Below are positions 18,980-27,942 of a stretch of DNA of 64,000 nucleotides, one piece after another (position 1 is the stretch's first letter; every line of letters begins with the position of its first letter). The notes beneath the pieces are model-generated. The model worked only from the letters and a program-made list of their open reading frames with translations, was not told where the DNA came from and did no database searches. Made by a program: the position numbers and the translations under genes. Source of the stretch: Ferrovum sp. PN-J185 (lineage in GTDB: Bacteria; Pseudomonadota; Gammaproteobacteria; Burkholderiales; Ferrovaceae); contig NZ_LQZA01000001.1 of assembly GCF_001581925.1 (NCBI RefSeq), positions 907,475 to 971,474 of the forward strand, read 5' to 3'.

Positions 18980-20188
18980 ATGCTTAACAAAAAAAATAGA
19001 TTTAAACACGTTTGTGCAATTGGAACTTTGTCTCTTGCTTCAATTGTTTCTCTCAATGCGAACGCCGGTGCAACTATTAACTTTGGTGATAATCAATCAG
19101 TGGATATTGGTTTAGGGATAAGAACTTCCTTTGACAGCAACAATATTCCGAACCAACCAAATAGCAAATCGTTTAATGTAGATAATTTACGTCTCTATAC
19201 AAATTTTAAATTTTCTGATGTTATAAAAGCCACATTTAACACAGAATATAATAGTTCATTAAATTCTGTATCACTCTTAGATGCATACGTTCAATTTGAG
19301 CCTAATCAATCTTATAACATTTGGTTAGGTAGATTGTTACCAGCTGCAGATAGAGCAGATATGGAAGGACCTTTCTATATTACAACTTGGCTGTATCCAG
19401 GTGTTTCTTCTGTTTATAAAGAACAATATCTTGATGGCAGAGACCAAGGTGCGACATTCTGGGGCGTTGTTGCTAACGATCGTTTAACCTACGCGATAGG
19501 CGCATATCAAGGAATGGGGAAAAATTCTTCAACTGGTAATCAATATCAAGGTGGTGGTGGCAGTAGCGATCTTATGTACACTGCAAGGTTAAATTACAAT
19601 TTCTGGGATACGAAAGTTGATCCGGCGTATTTTGCTAGCAGTACGTATTGGGGAACTCACGATGTACTGGCTGTTGGATTAGCGGGCATGGCTCAGAACA
19701 GCGGCACGTTAACTAGTACAGGTACAGCAGGATACTCAGCATATAACATTGATATGTTAATGGAGAAAAAAATGTTAAACGGTGGAGCGTTAACAATTTC
19801 TGGTGCTGCATATAAAGTTGATACCTCTAATACACTTTCTAATTGGAGCGGATGTGATACAACCCAGGTAGGGGGTGCAGCTGGGGGTTGTTGGGGAGGA
19901 CCAACTTACCAAGGTAGATCGTATGTGGCCTCAATTGCTTTTTTATTCCCTAAAAAACTTGGTTATGGAAAGATACAACCATATTTTCAACATCAAGATT
20001 TTAAGCCAGATGCCTTTGATACAGGAATCAGTTTAGGTCAAACAGTAAGAACTATCCAAAACGAATTAGGTGTTAATTACGTAATTAAAGGTTATGACGC
20101 AAAGTTAACTGCAGCTTACACAAGTACAGTACAAGCAGGTAGTTCCGCATCAAGTGGATTTATATTAGGAACACAATTCCAATTTTAA
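18980..20188 (+). CDS. fmdC: Outer-membrane porin, FmdC-like
   Basis: 402-residue beta-barrel porin. The start ATG at 18980 is preceded by GGAG (18970-18973), and gives a clean signal peptide (MLNKKNRFKHVC ... LNANA) cleaved before GATINFG. An upstream ATG at 18917 would place a hydrophobic run before the signal and is not supported. The product has alternating beta-strand character and ends in aromatic FQF, as outer-membrane barrels do. Similar porins (FmdC) accompany formamidase genes in Methylophilus, where amide diffusion across the outer membrane is the proposed role. Divergent from urtA, probably coregulated. Confidence 0.82.
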   Translation: MLNKKNRFKHVCAIGTLSLASIVSLNANAGATINFGDNQSVDIGLGIRTSFDSNNIPNQPNSKSFNVDNLRLYTNFKFSDVIKATFNTEYNSSLNSVSLLDAYVQFEPNQSYNIWLGRLLPAADRADMEGPFYITTWLYPGVSSVYKEQYLDGRDQGATFWGVVANDRLTYAIGAYQGMGKNSSTGNQYQGGGGSSDLMYTARLNYNFWDTKVDPAYFASSTYWGTHDVLAVGLAGMAQNSGTLTSTGTAGYSAYNIDMLMEKKMLNGGALTISGAAYKVDTSNTLSNWSGCDTTQVGGAAGGCWGGPTYQGRSYVASIAFLFPKKLGYGKIQPYFQHQDFKPDAFDTGISLGQTVRTIQNELGVNYVIKGYDAKLTAAYTSTVQAGSSASSGFILGTQFQF

Positions 20189-20199
20189 CTACGAAGCAC

Positions 20200-20251
20200 T
20201 TGCTGATGCATAACTTAATTGTTCTCCCACAAAAGAGTTATGTGTCAGCAA
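20200..20251 (+). terminator. Long imperfect hairpin after the porin gene
   Basis: TTGCTGATGCATAACT (20200-20215) pairs with AGTTATGTGTCAGCAA (20236-20251) over 14 of 16 positions, leaving a 20-base loop. It begins 11 bases after the porin stop. There is no U-run, so it could be a terminator helped by Rho, an mRNA-stabilising element or a remnant repeat. Confidence 0.45.
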
Positions 20252-20590
20252 TCACCTTGCCATCCACTTCCCCCTACGGTAAAAGTCAGCAATGGTTAAT
20301 AGCTTTTTGCGATAGAGTTAAACCGCAAAGAAGATACCCACTAAAATAAGACACTGTGAATAGCCAAAGGGATTAGCAACAATCCCATGAAGTCCTTCTT
20401 TTATAAATATAGCTGGAATACCAAGAACTGTTTCCGAACAGAAACAGGTAGCAAATACTGCCGCAGTAACTACTGGTAAAGGCATGCTGTGACCAGCAGC
20501 ATAATCTGAAGTGTTATGAACTCGTAAAGCCAACCATACCCCGATGGTTACAGAAATGATTCAGTAATCAATCATAAAACCTAATAGCAT
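20252..20590 (-). pseudogene. Decayed sodium:solute symporter (SSS family), N-terminal fragment
   Basis: One frame translates from ATG 20590 as MLLGFMIDY-stop-IISVTIGVWLALRVHNTSDYA, continues through FCSETVLGIPAIFIKEGL and PFGYSQCLILVGIFFAV-stop, and resumes in the same frame as LYRKKLLTIADFYRRGKW before a final stop. These segments match the first ~110 residues of SSS-family symporters of about 480 residues. In-frame stops lie at 20561-20563 (TGA) and 20318-20320 (TAA), and the rest of the gene is missing. It is non-functional unless readthrough occurs. It marks the junction of the nitrogen and arsenic regions. Confidence 0.8.
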
Positions 20591-20723
20591 AGGGATGTAT
20601 TAAGTTGTTAGAGTTATAAATTAACCGGATTATTATATCCTGACTGATTTATCATTGTATTTAATTTAAACAAATTACTATTAATTTCAAAAAAATCAAT
20701 TCAACTAATTGGCTATGAGATTA

Positions 20724-21734
20724 TTATTGATTTAAATTGAAAGATAACATAAAGGCAATTATACCCGAGAGTGGAAGAGTAATAATCCATGATAGGAGGA
20801 TAGAATAAAACATTTTTTTATCAAAAAACTCACTATTACTATATCCAATACCAGTAATTGAGCCAACAGAGACATGAGTTGTGGAAACAGGTAAACCAAA
20901 ATTACTGGCAATTAATACTAAAAAAGTAGTAGTAAGATTGGCTTTAATACCACTTGAGTAATCAAGTGTAGTTATTCTTTTACTCATTGTCATGGCAACA
21001 GGTTTGGCAAACAAGAAACCACCCGCAGCCATCAAACTTATTACAGTCAAAAGACAAGTTATTGACGAAAAAAAAGGTAATACTAACAGTAAAGAGGCAA
21101 TTTTTGGCGTATCGTTAATTCCTCGTGATAATGATATTAGAAATGCAGATAATAGATGAAGAAGGTTTTGTTTTTTGTTTTGAACTACTGAATAGTCAAT
21201 TTTTTTTAAAAGGTCAACCGAGTCATTTTGGTCTCTTTTAGAAAGAATGCCGGTTACAAGAGCCTTCTTGTTGAATAAATATGAAATAATTAACGACACT
21301 AAAGGGCTAAAGAGCAACGGAAAAACAAAGGTTTTGATGATCTTGTCCCAATAAAAAGTAGTACTTGGGATAGCAATTGCGCTTCCAACCAACGCACCTA
21401 AAAGAGCATGTGTCGTTGAAACAGGGAAACCAAATTTAGTCGCAATCAGTAATGTAATTGAAGCACCAACTGCAATAGCTAATACAAAGTTATAATGAAA
21501 CTTATTATTGAGAACTATAAATCCATATCCTGTAAATTCTGACAGAATATGTTTAGACACTAAAATCGATAACAACCCACCTAATACCGTAGCAGTAGTA
21601 CTGAGAATAAGGGCTTTTCGATAAGATATAAGACCGGAACCCCAAACAGTTGCGAATCCTTTGAAGTTATCATTAGCGCCGTTAAATAATGAAACCAAAC
21701 AAGCAAAAACAAATACGACCACAATGACCAACAT
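20724..21734 (-). CDS. pit: PiT-family inorganic phosphate transporter
   Basis: 336-residue membrane protein with about ten helices and the inverted-repeat PiT signatures: NGANDNFKGFATVWGSGL and GFPVSTTHALLGALVG in the first half, SRGINDTPK and GLPVSTTHVSVGSITGIG in the second. PiT proteins import metal-phosphate with a cation gradient and usually also admit arsenate. Its place directly after the arsenic genes (104 bases from arsM, same strand) suggests a link to arsenate/phosphate balance, though an independent phosphate role is possible. Confidence 0.9.
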   Translation of the reverse strand: MLVIVVVFVFACLVSLFNGANDNFKGFATVWGSGLISYRKALILSTTATVLGGLLSILVSKHILSEFTGYGFIVLNNKFHYNFVLAIAVGASITLLIATKFGFPVSTTHALLGALVGSAIAIPSTTFYWDKIIKTFVFPLLFSPLVSLIISYLFNKKALVTGILSKRDQNDSVDLLKKIDYSVVQNKKQNLLHLLSAFLISLSRGINDTPKIASLLLVLPFFSSITCLLTVISLMAAGGFLFAKPVAMTMSKRITTLDYSSGIKANLTTTFLVLIASNFGLPVSTTHVSVGSITGIGYSNSEFFDKKMFYSILLSWIITLPLSGIIAFMLSFNLNQ

Positions 21735-21837
21735 ATAAAAAACCCATTTATCAGATTTCTATTTGTCGGCTTTATTACGTTTTTATTACAAACATTGTTA
21801 CTTAATTATTGGTCAAAGAAAGAATATTGTGTCGTCT

Positions 21838-22878
21838 TTAACAACAGCTTTGAGATGAGTTTATCCTAATCTCAGTGCTGTAAGGAATAGTACTACCGCA
21901 CCCTTCAAAAACACCATAATGATGATCAAAATCACCGATAAATGTAAAATCATTCTTAAAGCGTGATTCATTCAGCATTCTAAAAGTGTTTCCACATACT
22001 GGAAAAACCTTATGTGAACCAATTTGATGATGCTTATCAAGAGTAAAGCTATGAGGAAGATTTTCGATTGTCCCATGATAAATAACAGCTTGCCCATGAT
22101 CTTCACAGGAATCCTCTAGTCCTATAATTTTAAATAAACGATAAGTAGCAGAGTAAAACTGTATTTCACCAATAGATTGTTTTAACAGTGAGTCTGTCAC
22201 TTCTATTGGATGGTCACTGACAAGCCTGGGATCCAAGAAACCACTTTGCTGTGCAAATCGTCGAAAATCGTTCCAATATAAAGCCCCACCCAAACACTCT
22301 CCATAAAGAATAGGGTCATTTACTAAATGTTGAGGTAAACGACGATCGGCATAAACATCAGAAAAGTAAAATTCCCCACCATTCTTTAGTAATTTGTAAA
22401 TACTCGATAAAACAGATTTTTTATCTAAAGTAAGATTAATCACGCAATTAGAAATAATGATATCAAAGCTATTTTCCTTTAAACCAATTTCGTCAAGATT
22501 TTCTAGAAACCCTTTGACGAAGCTGACATTGTTATAGCCAAACTTATTCGCGTGATAACTTATATAAGACTCAGCAATATGTAATTGCTCTTCTGTCATA
22601 TCAACCCCAACAACCTCACCCTCGGGACCCACAAGCTGGGATAATAAATAAACATCACGACCAGTTCCACAGCCTAAGTCTAAGACACGACAACCTTTTA
22701 GTTTCTCAGGTGCCACTAAGCCGCAACCATAATAACGACTAAGAACATCGTCATGGATATTCCCAATTAAGGGCTTTATATAGTCAGGTATTTGTGTAGG
22801 ATCACAACATGCAGAGGTTCTTAAATCTAAAGATGACTGAAGTTTTTTTCCATAATAATCCTTAACAATTTCATGCAT
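21838..22878 (-). CDS. arsM: Arsenite S-adenosylmethionine methyltransferase ArsM
   Basis: 346 residues. The Rossmann methyltransferase core has VLDLGCGTGRDVYLLSQLVG and GVDMTEEQL. The three cysteine positions of ArsM are occupied: C24/C25 (TSACCDP), C145 (SNCVINL) and C195 (GECLGGALYW). These bind trivalent arsenic during methylation. A C-terminal extension ends SSQSCC, a second likely metal-binding site. It methylates As(III) to mono- and dimethyl forms. AAGGATC precedes the ATG. Last of eight tightly packed genes that include arsS, so it most likely feeds dimethylarsenite to arsenosugar synthesis. Confidence 0.9.
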   Translation of the reverse strand: MHEIVKDYYGKKLQSSLDLRTSACCDPTQIPDYIKPLIGNIHDDVLSRYYGCGLVAPEKLKGCRVLDLGCGTGRDVYLLSQLVGPEGEVVGVDMTEEQLHIAESYISYHANKFGYNNVSFVKGFLENLDEIGLKENSFDIIISNCVINLTLDKKSVLSSIYKLLKNGGEFYFSDVYADRRLPQHLVNDPILYGECLGGALYWNDFRRFAQQSGFLDPRLVSDHPIEVTDSLLKQSIGEIQFYSATYRLFKIIGLEDSCEDHGQAVIYHGTIENLPHSFTLDKHHQIGSHKVFPVCGNTFRMLNESRFKNDFTFIGDFDHHYGVFEGCGSTIPYSTEIRINSSQSCC

Positions 22879-22948
22879 AAAGTTGATCCTTAATAGATTA
22901 GTTTTGAAAATAAGTTATTAGTCGTAAACTATATATATTTATTACAAA

Positions 22949-23686
22949 TTAGTGACATAAATTAGGGTTATTTACAAATTTCACATCTGCAAACCCTGCA
23001 TGTGCCTGAGAGTGGGTATTATCCGCATCTGAAGCAAAACCAATTGACGAAATATTAAAGTCAGAAGTTCCAAAAGATTTTTGTAAATCTGCCAAAAGAT
23101 TTCTTTTTTCTAATATCCACTGATGACTTTTCAAGTCACCACTTTCCACAACTATCATGCTATCTTGGCTTACATAAGGGCTAAATAATTGATAATTAAT
23201 AGGATTCTTATTATCCCATACATAATCTATAGCAACGTCAGGTGTTTGATAACCAACCAGTCCCAATAAAGTAGATTTTGTTAGGGAGAATATAGAAGAC
23301 TGGGTATTTGTAAAAGTAACATAAATGCGAGCTGCATAATCATCTCCAGATTTACTACCCATTATTGCTTTTTCTACTGATTTATCAATTCGCCAATACC
23401 AGCAGAGATAAGGAGTCTTTTTTAAATCAAAACTTAGGGTTCTGGAATATACAGCCATACTGGAGTCGGCAATAGCTTCAAGTGCAACTTTATTATCCCA
23501 ACTTCTAACATTAAATATTGTTGGAGGAATACTGTCATTAAATCGAATTATCTTCCACGGATTTTCCTGTGAACTTACACTAGATAAAAAATTAAGTTCT
23601 ACAATATTGTTATTACTAGTTGCGTAAGAAATATCTAAATTTAATAAAAAAAAGAGAAAAAAACATAAGATTGACTTACGGGTCAT
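22949..23686 (-). CDS. DUF3047 family exported protein
   Basis: 245 residues with an N-terminal signal peptide and the DUF3047 pattern: YLCWYWRIDKSVEKA, SGDDYAARIYVTF, IDYVWDNKNPI and SIGFASDADNTHSQAHAGFADV. Proteins of this family are beta-rich and periplasmic; no activity is known. It is packed five bases after the first glycosyltransferase gene within the arsM-arsS gene run, hence probably part of the same pathway or of its export step. Confidence 0.82.
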   Translation of the reverse strand: MTRKSILCFFLFFLLNLDISYATSNNNIVELNFLSSVSSQENPWKIIRFNDSIPPTIFNVRSWDNKVALEAIADSSMAVYSRTLSFDLKKTPYLCWYWRIDKSVEKAIMGSKSGDDYAARIYVTFTNTQSSIFSLTKSTLLGLVGYQTPDVAIDYVWDNKNPINYQLFSPYVSQDSMIVVESGDLKSHQWILEKRNLLADLQKSFGTSDFNISSIGFASDADNTHSQAHAGFADVKFVNNPNLCH

Positions 23687-23690
23687 AGAA

Positions 23691-24308
23691 TCATTCTTTT
23701 ATATAAAAGCTACTGGGTATTCGTACAAGGTCTGAAATATCATCAATATCATGAAGCGTTTTTAACTGTTTTAACGAATAACCAAGCTCTAATATATTAT
23801 CCATGGTTTGATTAGCAACTTTTTCTGTACTCCACATAATGTTTTTAAATATGTGAGGATCAAATTTTTTTAATCCTAATAATGTGAAACCCCCATCATA
23901 AGCAGGACATATAACAGTATCAAAATTATCTAAAGTATTAAATGCATCTAATAAGATATGTTTATCAATTTCAATACAATCTGTGCCAATAATTAACAAT
24001 TTGGTGTTATTGTCATAAAACTGTTGTGCAGCATGAATAAGGCGATCTCCTAGTGATCCATCACATTGCTGAGTTATTCTAACTTTAGGGTTGTTAATTA
24101 ATTCACTCCAATCAAAAAAAAGATTATTGGATGTGACAATCAGTTCAACTGAGTCAATAAAATCACATGAATTTAGAGTATTCAAATTATGTAAAATTAA
24201 ATTTTTAGCTAAGTAGGCAGTATTATCTAGACCCAAATGTGGAATTAACCGTGTTTTTGCAAATCCCCGTATGGGTGCCTTAGCAAACATAATGAGCTTA
24301 TTTTTCAT
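23691..24308 (-). CDS. Glycosyltransferase, TIGR04282 type (arsenosugar cluster, transferase 1)
   Basis: 205 residues. It belongs to the small DUF2064/TIGR04282 group (nucleotide-sugar transferase fold) with IMFAKAPIRGFAKTRLIPHL at the N-terminus, QCDGSLGDRLIHA, LLIIGTDCIEID and CPAYDGGFTLLGL. This family travels with ArsS-type radical SAM genes (rSAM/selenodomain-associated transferase 1). It overlaps the preceding glycosyltransferase gene by ATGA, so the two are coupled. Likely handles the sugar moiety of an arsenosugar. Confidence 0.88.
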   Translation of the reverse strand: MKNKLIMFAKAPIRGFAKTRLIPHLGLDNTAYLAKNLILHNLNTLNSCDFIDSVELIVTSNNLFFDWSELINNPKVRITQQCDGSLGDRLIHAAQQFYDNNTKLLIIGTDCIEIDKHILLDAFNTLDNFDTVICPAYDGGFTLLGLKKFDPHIFKNIMWSTEKVANQTMDNILELGYSLKQLKTLHDIDDISDLVRIPSSFYIKE

Positions 24309-24982
24309 TTATAGAGACTTTTTAAATATACTGGGTTAACACCAATCCAATAAAGAAAACGTAAATACCACATAAGTAATATGGTTTTAATTATTCCGTA
24401 ATCTTCCCAGCGTCTTCCTGATGTAAGTACTTTAGAGGTAAAACAAATAGGTTTTGAAATGGATTTTAAACATCTAGAAATTTCAATATCCTCCATGAGA
24501 GGTTGCTCTGGAAATCCGCCAATCCGTCTAAAGAGTTTGTAGGATATAAATATAGTCTGATCTCCTGTTGCAATTCCTGATAATCTCGAGCGCAAATTGA
24601 TAAAAAAAGAGATAATTTTAAAAAAAGAGTAACTACCTATTATTTCGACATCAAATCTACCCCAACTATCTTCCTTTACGTTTAATTTTAATAAATCCAT
24701 TACAGCGTGTTCTGTTAAACGAGTATCAGCGTGAAGAAAAATTAGTAACTTATAGCATTCTAAAGTTACACCAGCATTCATTTGAATCGAACGCCCTTTT
24801 GAGGAAGAAATTAGAGGAATCTTTGAATCTATAATTTTCTTAGTACATCCATCGGTACTACCGCCGTCAACTACAATAACATCTAAATTAAATTTTTTAA
24901 TCCATAACAAATGGTTAATTAAGTCATTAATTTGTGTTGACTCATTAAGGATTGGAATAATAATCAATATTTCACTTTTCAT
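24305..24982 (-). CDS. Glycosyltransferase, TIGR04283 type (arsenosugar cluster, transferase 2)
   Basis: 225-residue GT2-fold transferase. It has IIIPILNESTQINDLI, the nucleotide-binding VVDGGSTDGC, FLHADTRL (DXD-like metal site) and the catalytic-loop region FPEQPLMEDIEISR. It is the partner family of TIGR04282 near ArsS genes (rSAM/selenodomain-associated transferase 2). Starts one base after the DUF547 gene and overlaps the following transferase. Substrate inferred from context only. Confidence 0.88.
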   Translation of the reverse strand: MKSEILIIIPILNESTQINDLINHLLWIKKFNLDVIVVDGGSTDGCTKKIIDSKIPLISSSKGRSIQMNAGVTLECYKLLIFLHADTRLTEHAVMDLLKLNVKEDSWGRFDVEIIGSYSFFKIISFFINLRSRLSGIATGDQTIFISYKLFRRIGGFPEQPLMEDIEISRCLKSISKPICFTSKVLTSGRRWEDYGIIKTILLMWYLRFLYWIGVNPVYLKSLYK

Positions 24983-24983
24983 T

Positions 24984-25787
24984 TTAGTTAAAGGAATTTA
25001 ATTTCCAATTGTAATCAAGAAAATCAATTTTTATTTGAGTAGTGTTATACGAGTTATTACTCTTATTAGGTATACCTAATTCCTTGGCATATAAATAAAA
25101 GAATTCATTTAGAGAATATGCATTTCTCCATCCACTTTCAAAATCAGATCTATACCATTTAAATATTGAAGATACGTTTAAGGTGTCTTTATTTAAATAA
25201 TTTCTTGATTTATCTGATAAAAATCGTTTGGCTTGGTCTTCTAACTGACCATCCAGTTTGTAACCTATATAAGCCTCATTTCTCAACATAGGACAGCCGA
25301 TAGAGGCGCAATTAACTGCAAAATGAACTCGTGGATCGTTATAACGATGTGAGCCACGTATTAATCCATGTTCCAAATCATCTAATGAAATGGTTTGACC
25401 AAATAAATTCACAATTTCCTTTTTCCAGGGAGAGGAAAACAAACTACCAAGATCTTTGATAGATGTTAGATTTGGATATTTAGATAAAATTAACTTTACC
25501 GTATTTGCGTTATAAACATTAATCAAAAAGGAAAGCTGATCATTTTTATTCCATGAGTCAAACTCTGCTTTAGTAACTTTCGCAGTTTGATCAAGATATT
25601 GATCTAATTGTGTAACATTGTTTTTAAATAATTGATAATTTACCTTTGAAGAAAAACCATCATTACTTATAACAACTGATTGATGTAACAATGAATCCCA
25701 AATTTCATGATTAAATGTATTTGTATAGGCAAGTTTAACTGTTGAGAGTAATAAGATTGATAATAAAAATTTAATTATATTTTTCAT
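24984..25787 (-). CDS. DUF547 family exported protein
   Basis: 267 residues with a signal peptide (LSILLLSTVKLAYT) and the DUF547 core: LSFLINVYNANTVKLIL, SLDDLEHGLIRGSHRYNDPR, VHFAVNCASIGCPMLRNEAY and the WYRSDFESGW region. DUF547 resembles a transglutaminase-like fold; the Cys (CASIGCP) and His positions are kept. It lies one base from neighbours on both sides. It is a frequent companion of TIGR04282/TIGR04283 and ArsS genes. Function unknown. Confidence 0.84.
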   Translation of the reverse strand: MKNIIKFLLSILLLSTVKLAYTNTFNHEIWDSLLHQSVVISNDGFSSKVNYQLFKNNVTQLDQYLDQTAKVTKAEFDSWNKNDQLSFLINVYNANTVKLILSKYPNLTSIKDLGSLFSSPWKKEIVNLFGQTISLDDLEHGLIRGSHRYNDPRVHFAVNCASIGCPMLRNEAYIGYKLDGQLEDQAKRFLSDKSRNYLNKDTLNVSSIFKWYRSDFESGWRNAYSLNEFFYLYAKELGIPNKSNNSYNTTQIKIDFLDYNWKLNSFN

Positions 25788-25788
25788 A

Positions 25789-27942
25789 TTAACTAATACT
25801 CCATCTATGGAATAATCTAAGAAACTCTAAGAGTTTTTTAGGAGAATGATTTCTTTTCCATTCACCTGCAACATATTTGTTGGCTTCATTCCAAGTTGGA
25901 TAAGGATGAATTGTTGCAAGAATTTTATTCAAGCCTAATTTGTATTTCATAGCTAGAACAAATTCAGAAAGCTGCTCCCCTGCATGAGCGCTAACAATAG
26001 TAACCCCAAGAACTCTATCTTTTCCTGGGACAGTTAAGACCTTAATAAAACCACCAGTATCAAATTCAGTAATAGCACGATCTAACTCTTTCATCTCAAA
26101 GCGTGTCACTTCATAAGCTATACCCTTACTTTTGGCTTCATTTTCATTCAAGCCAACTCTTGCAATTTCCGGATCAAGGAATGTAACCCAAGGAATAACC
26201 GAATAATCAACCTTAAACTTTTTAAATTTTCCGAATAAAGCATTAACAGCAGCATACCAAGCTTGATGAGCGGCAGTATGCGTGAATTGATAGGTGCCAA
26301 CAACATCACCTGCTACAAATATATTTGGATAAAGGGTCTCTAAATAGTCATTTGTATGAATTTTGTTATTTGTATTTATACCAATATTCTCTAATCCAAA
26401 ACCAGACAATCTAGCAGTTCTGCCTAATGCAACTATCACTTCATCGTAATCTATATTTTTTTCTATCGAACCATGTTTAACCACTAATGTTTTTTGATTG
26501 GATGATGATTTTTCAAAACGTAATGCTTCGTGCTCTAAAAGTAATTCCACACCAGAATTGATTAGAGAATCTTGAGCGATACTTGAGATATCTTCATCCT
26601 CACGCATTAAAACACGTTGAGCCTTTTCAATCAGTGTTACCTTTACCCCAAGTCTTGCAATAGCTTGAGAGAGCTCACAACCAATTGGTCCACCTCCTAG
26701 TATTAATACGTGATTGGGTGGTGTTTTTAGTTGATGAAAATGATCCCACAATGTATCTGAAGTCAAGTAACCACTAGATTCAATACCTGCAATGGTTGGA
26801 ACTATGGGTCTTGCACCGGTAGCCAGTACTATATTTTTCCCTGTTACTCTACTGGTGTTATTTAAATTGTCTTTTATCTCAACTGTCCAAGGATCAATTA
26901 ATTTTGCATATCCTTGTTTTACAATTACCCCTAATCCCTCGTATCTTTCCTTACTGTCATGGGGAGCAACAGTTGTTATTGCATCGTTAACCTTTTGAAA
27001 TGTCTTAATCCATGTTTCTTTAACAAAAGTTTGAGTAAGATCTTGAGGAAGATTCTTCTTGGTTTGATAAGTAATCTTTGCGTTTTTTATTAATGCTTTG
27101 CTTGGAACACAACCATAGTTAAGACAATCCCCTCCCATTTTATTAGCTTCGATTAAGGTCACTTTAGCTTTTACTGCTGCGGCAATATAAGAAGTAACTA
27201 ACCCAGCAGCGCCTGCACCAATTACGATTAGATTATTGTCAAATTTAACTGGCTTATTCCACTTAGAGTAAAGTTTTGATAACTTATATTTATTAAGTAC
27301 TAGTTTACTAATCCAAGGAAGAATTCCAATAAATACAAAAGATAAAATTAAAGTAGGAGAAGTTATATCAGATAAGGCGTGGATTTTGTTAATTTCAGTA
27401 CCTGCGTTGACATATACTAATGTGCCTGGAAGCATACCTAGTTGACTGACCAAGAAAAAGGTACTTAAAGACATTTTTGTTACACCCATAATGAGATTAA
27501 TAACAAAAAATGGGAAAATTGGAATTAATCTCAATGAAAAAAGATACATAACTCCATCAGTACTTATACCTTTGTCTATTTCAGTCATAAAACTTGAAAA
27601 TTTATTTTTCACCCAATCTCTAATAAATATTCTTGAAATAAACATCGCCATGGTTGCTCCAATGGTTGAAGCAAAAGAAACCATTATGGTTCCTTTTATA
27701 AAACCAAATAAAGCACCTGCTGCAAGCGTTAATATAGTGGCACCAGGCAAAGACAAAGCAACCGCTATGATATAAATAATGAAAAAATAAATACCAGAGG
27801 TTAATTGGTGTGTATTAGTATAGTTTTGTAATTTTTCTTTGTTTTCCAATAAATAACGCAGACTCAAATACTGTGTAACATTAAAATGATAAAGTATAGA
27901 AAGTAGGATTATTAAGAATAAAAAAATAAGAATTTTTTTCAT
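25789..27942 (-). CDS. Fusion of a TVP38/TMEM64 (VTT) membrane domain and a mercuric-reductase-like FAD oxidoreductase
   Basis: 717 residues. Residues 1-225 are a VTT/TVP38 (DedA-like) membrane domain (LPGATILTLAAGALFG, GTIMVSFASTIGATMAMFISR). Residues 235-717 form a pyridine-nucleotide disulfide oxidoreductase with IGAGAAGLVTSYIAA, the redox pair C273/C278 in GGDCLNYGCVPSKA, an NADH-binding ILGGGPIGCELSQA and the dimer-interface HPYPTWNE. The catalytic half is closest to mercuric reductase/dihydrolipoamide dehydrogenase types. Coupled to arsS by ATGA. The fusion would place a thiol-disulfide or metalloid reductase at the membrane; arsenic substrate is inferred from neighbours. Confidence 0.87.
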   Translation of the reverse strand: MKKILIFLFLIILLSILYHFNVTQYLSLRYLLENKEKLQNYTNTHQLTSGIYFFIIYIIAVALSLPGATILTLAAGALFGFIKGTIMVSFASTIGATMAMFISRIFIRDWVKNKFSSFMTEIDKGISTDGVMYLFSLRLIPIFPFFVINLIMGVTKMSLSTFFLVSQLGMLPGTLVYVNAGTEINKIHALSDITSPTLILSFVFIGILPWISKLVLNKYKLSKLYSKWNKPVKFDNNLIVIGAGAAGLVTSYIAAAVKAKVTLIEANKMGGDCLNYGCVPSKALIKNAKITYQTKKNLPQDLTQTFVKETWIKTFQKVNDAITTVAPHDSKERYEGLGVIVKQGYAKLIDPWTVEIKDNLNNTSRVTGKNIVLATGARPIVPTIAGIESSGYLTSDTLWDHFHQLKTPPNHVLILGGGPIGCELSQAIARLGVKVTLIEKAQRVLMREDEDISSIAQDSLINSGVELLLEHEALRFEKSSSNQKTLVVKHGSIEKNIDYDEVIVALGRTARLSGFGLENIGINTNNKIHTNDYLETLYPNIFVAGDVVGTYQFTHTAAHQAWYAAVNALFGKFKKFKVDYSVIPWVTFLDPEIARVGLNENEAKSKGIAYEVTRFEMKELDRAITEFDTGGFIKVLTVPGKDRVLGVTIVSAHAGEQLSEFVLAMKYKLGLNKILATIHPYPTWNEANKYVAGEWKRNHSPKKLLEFLRLFHRWSIS

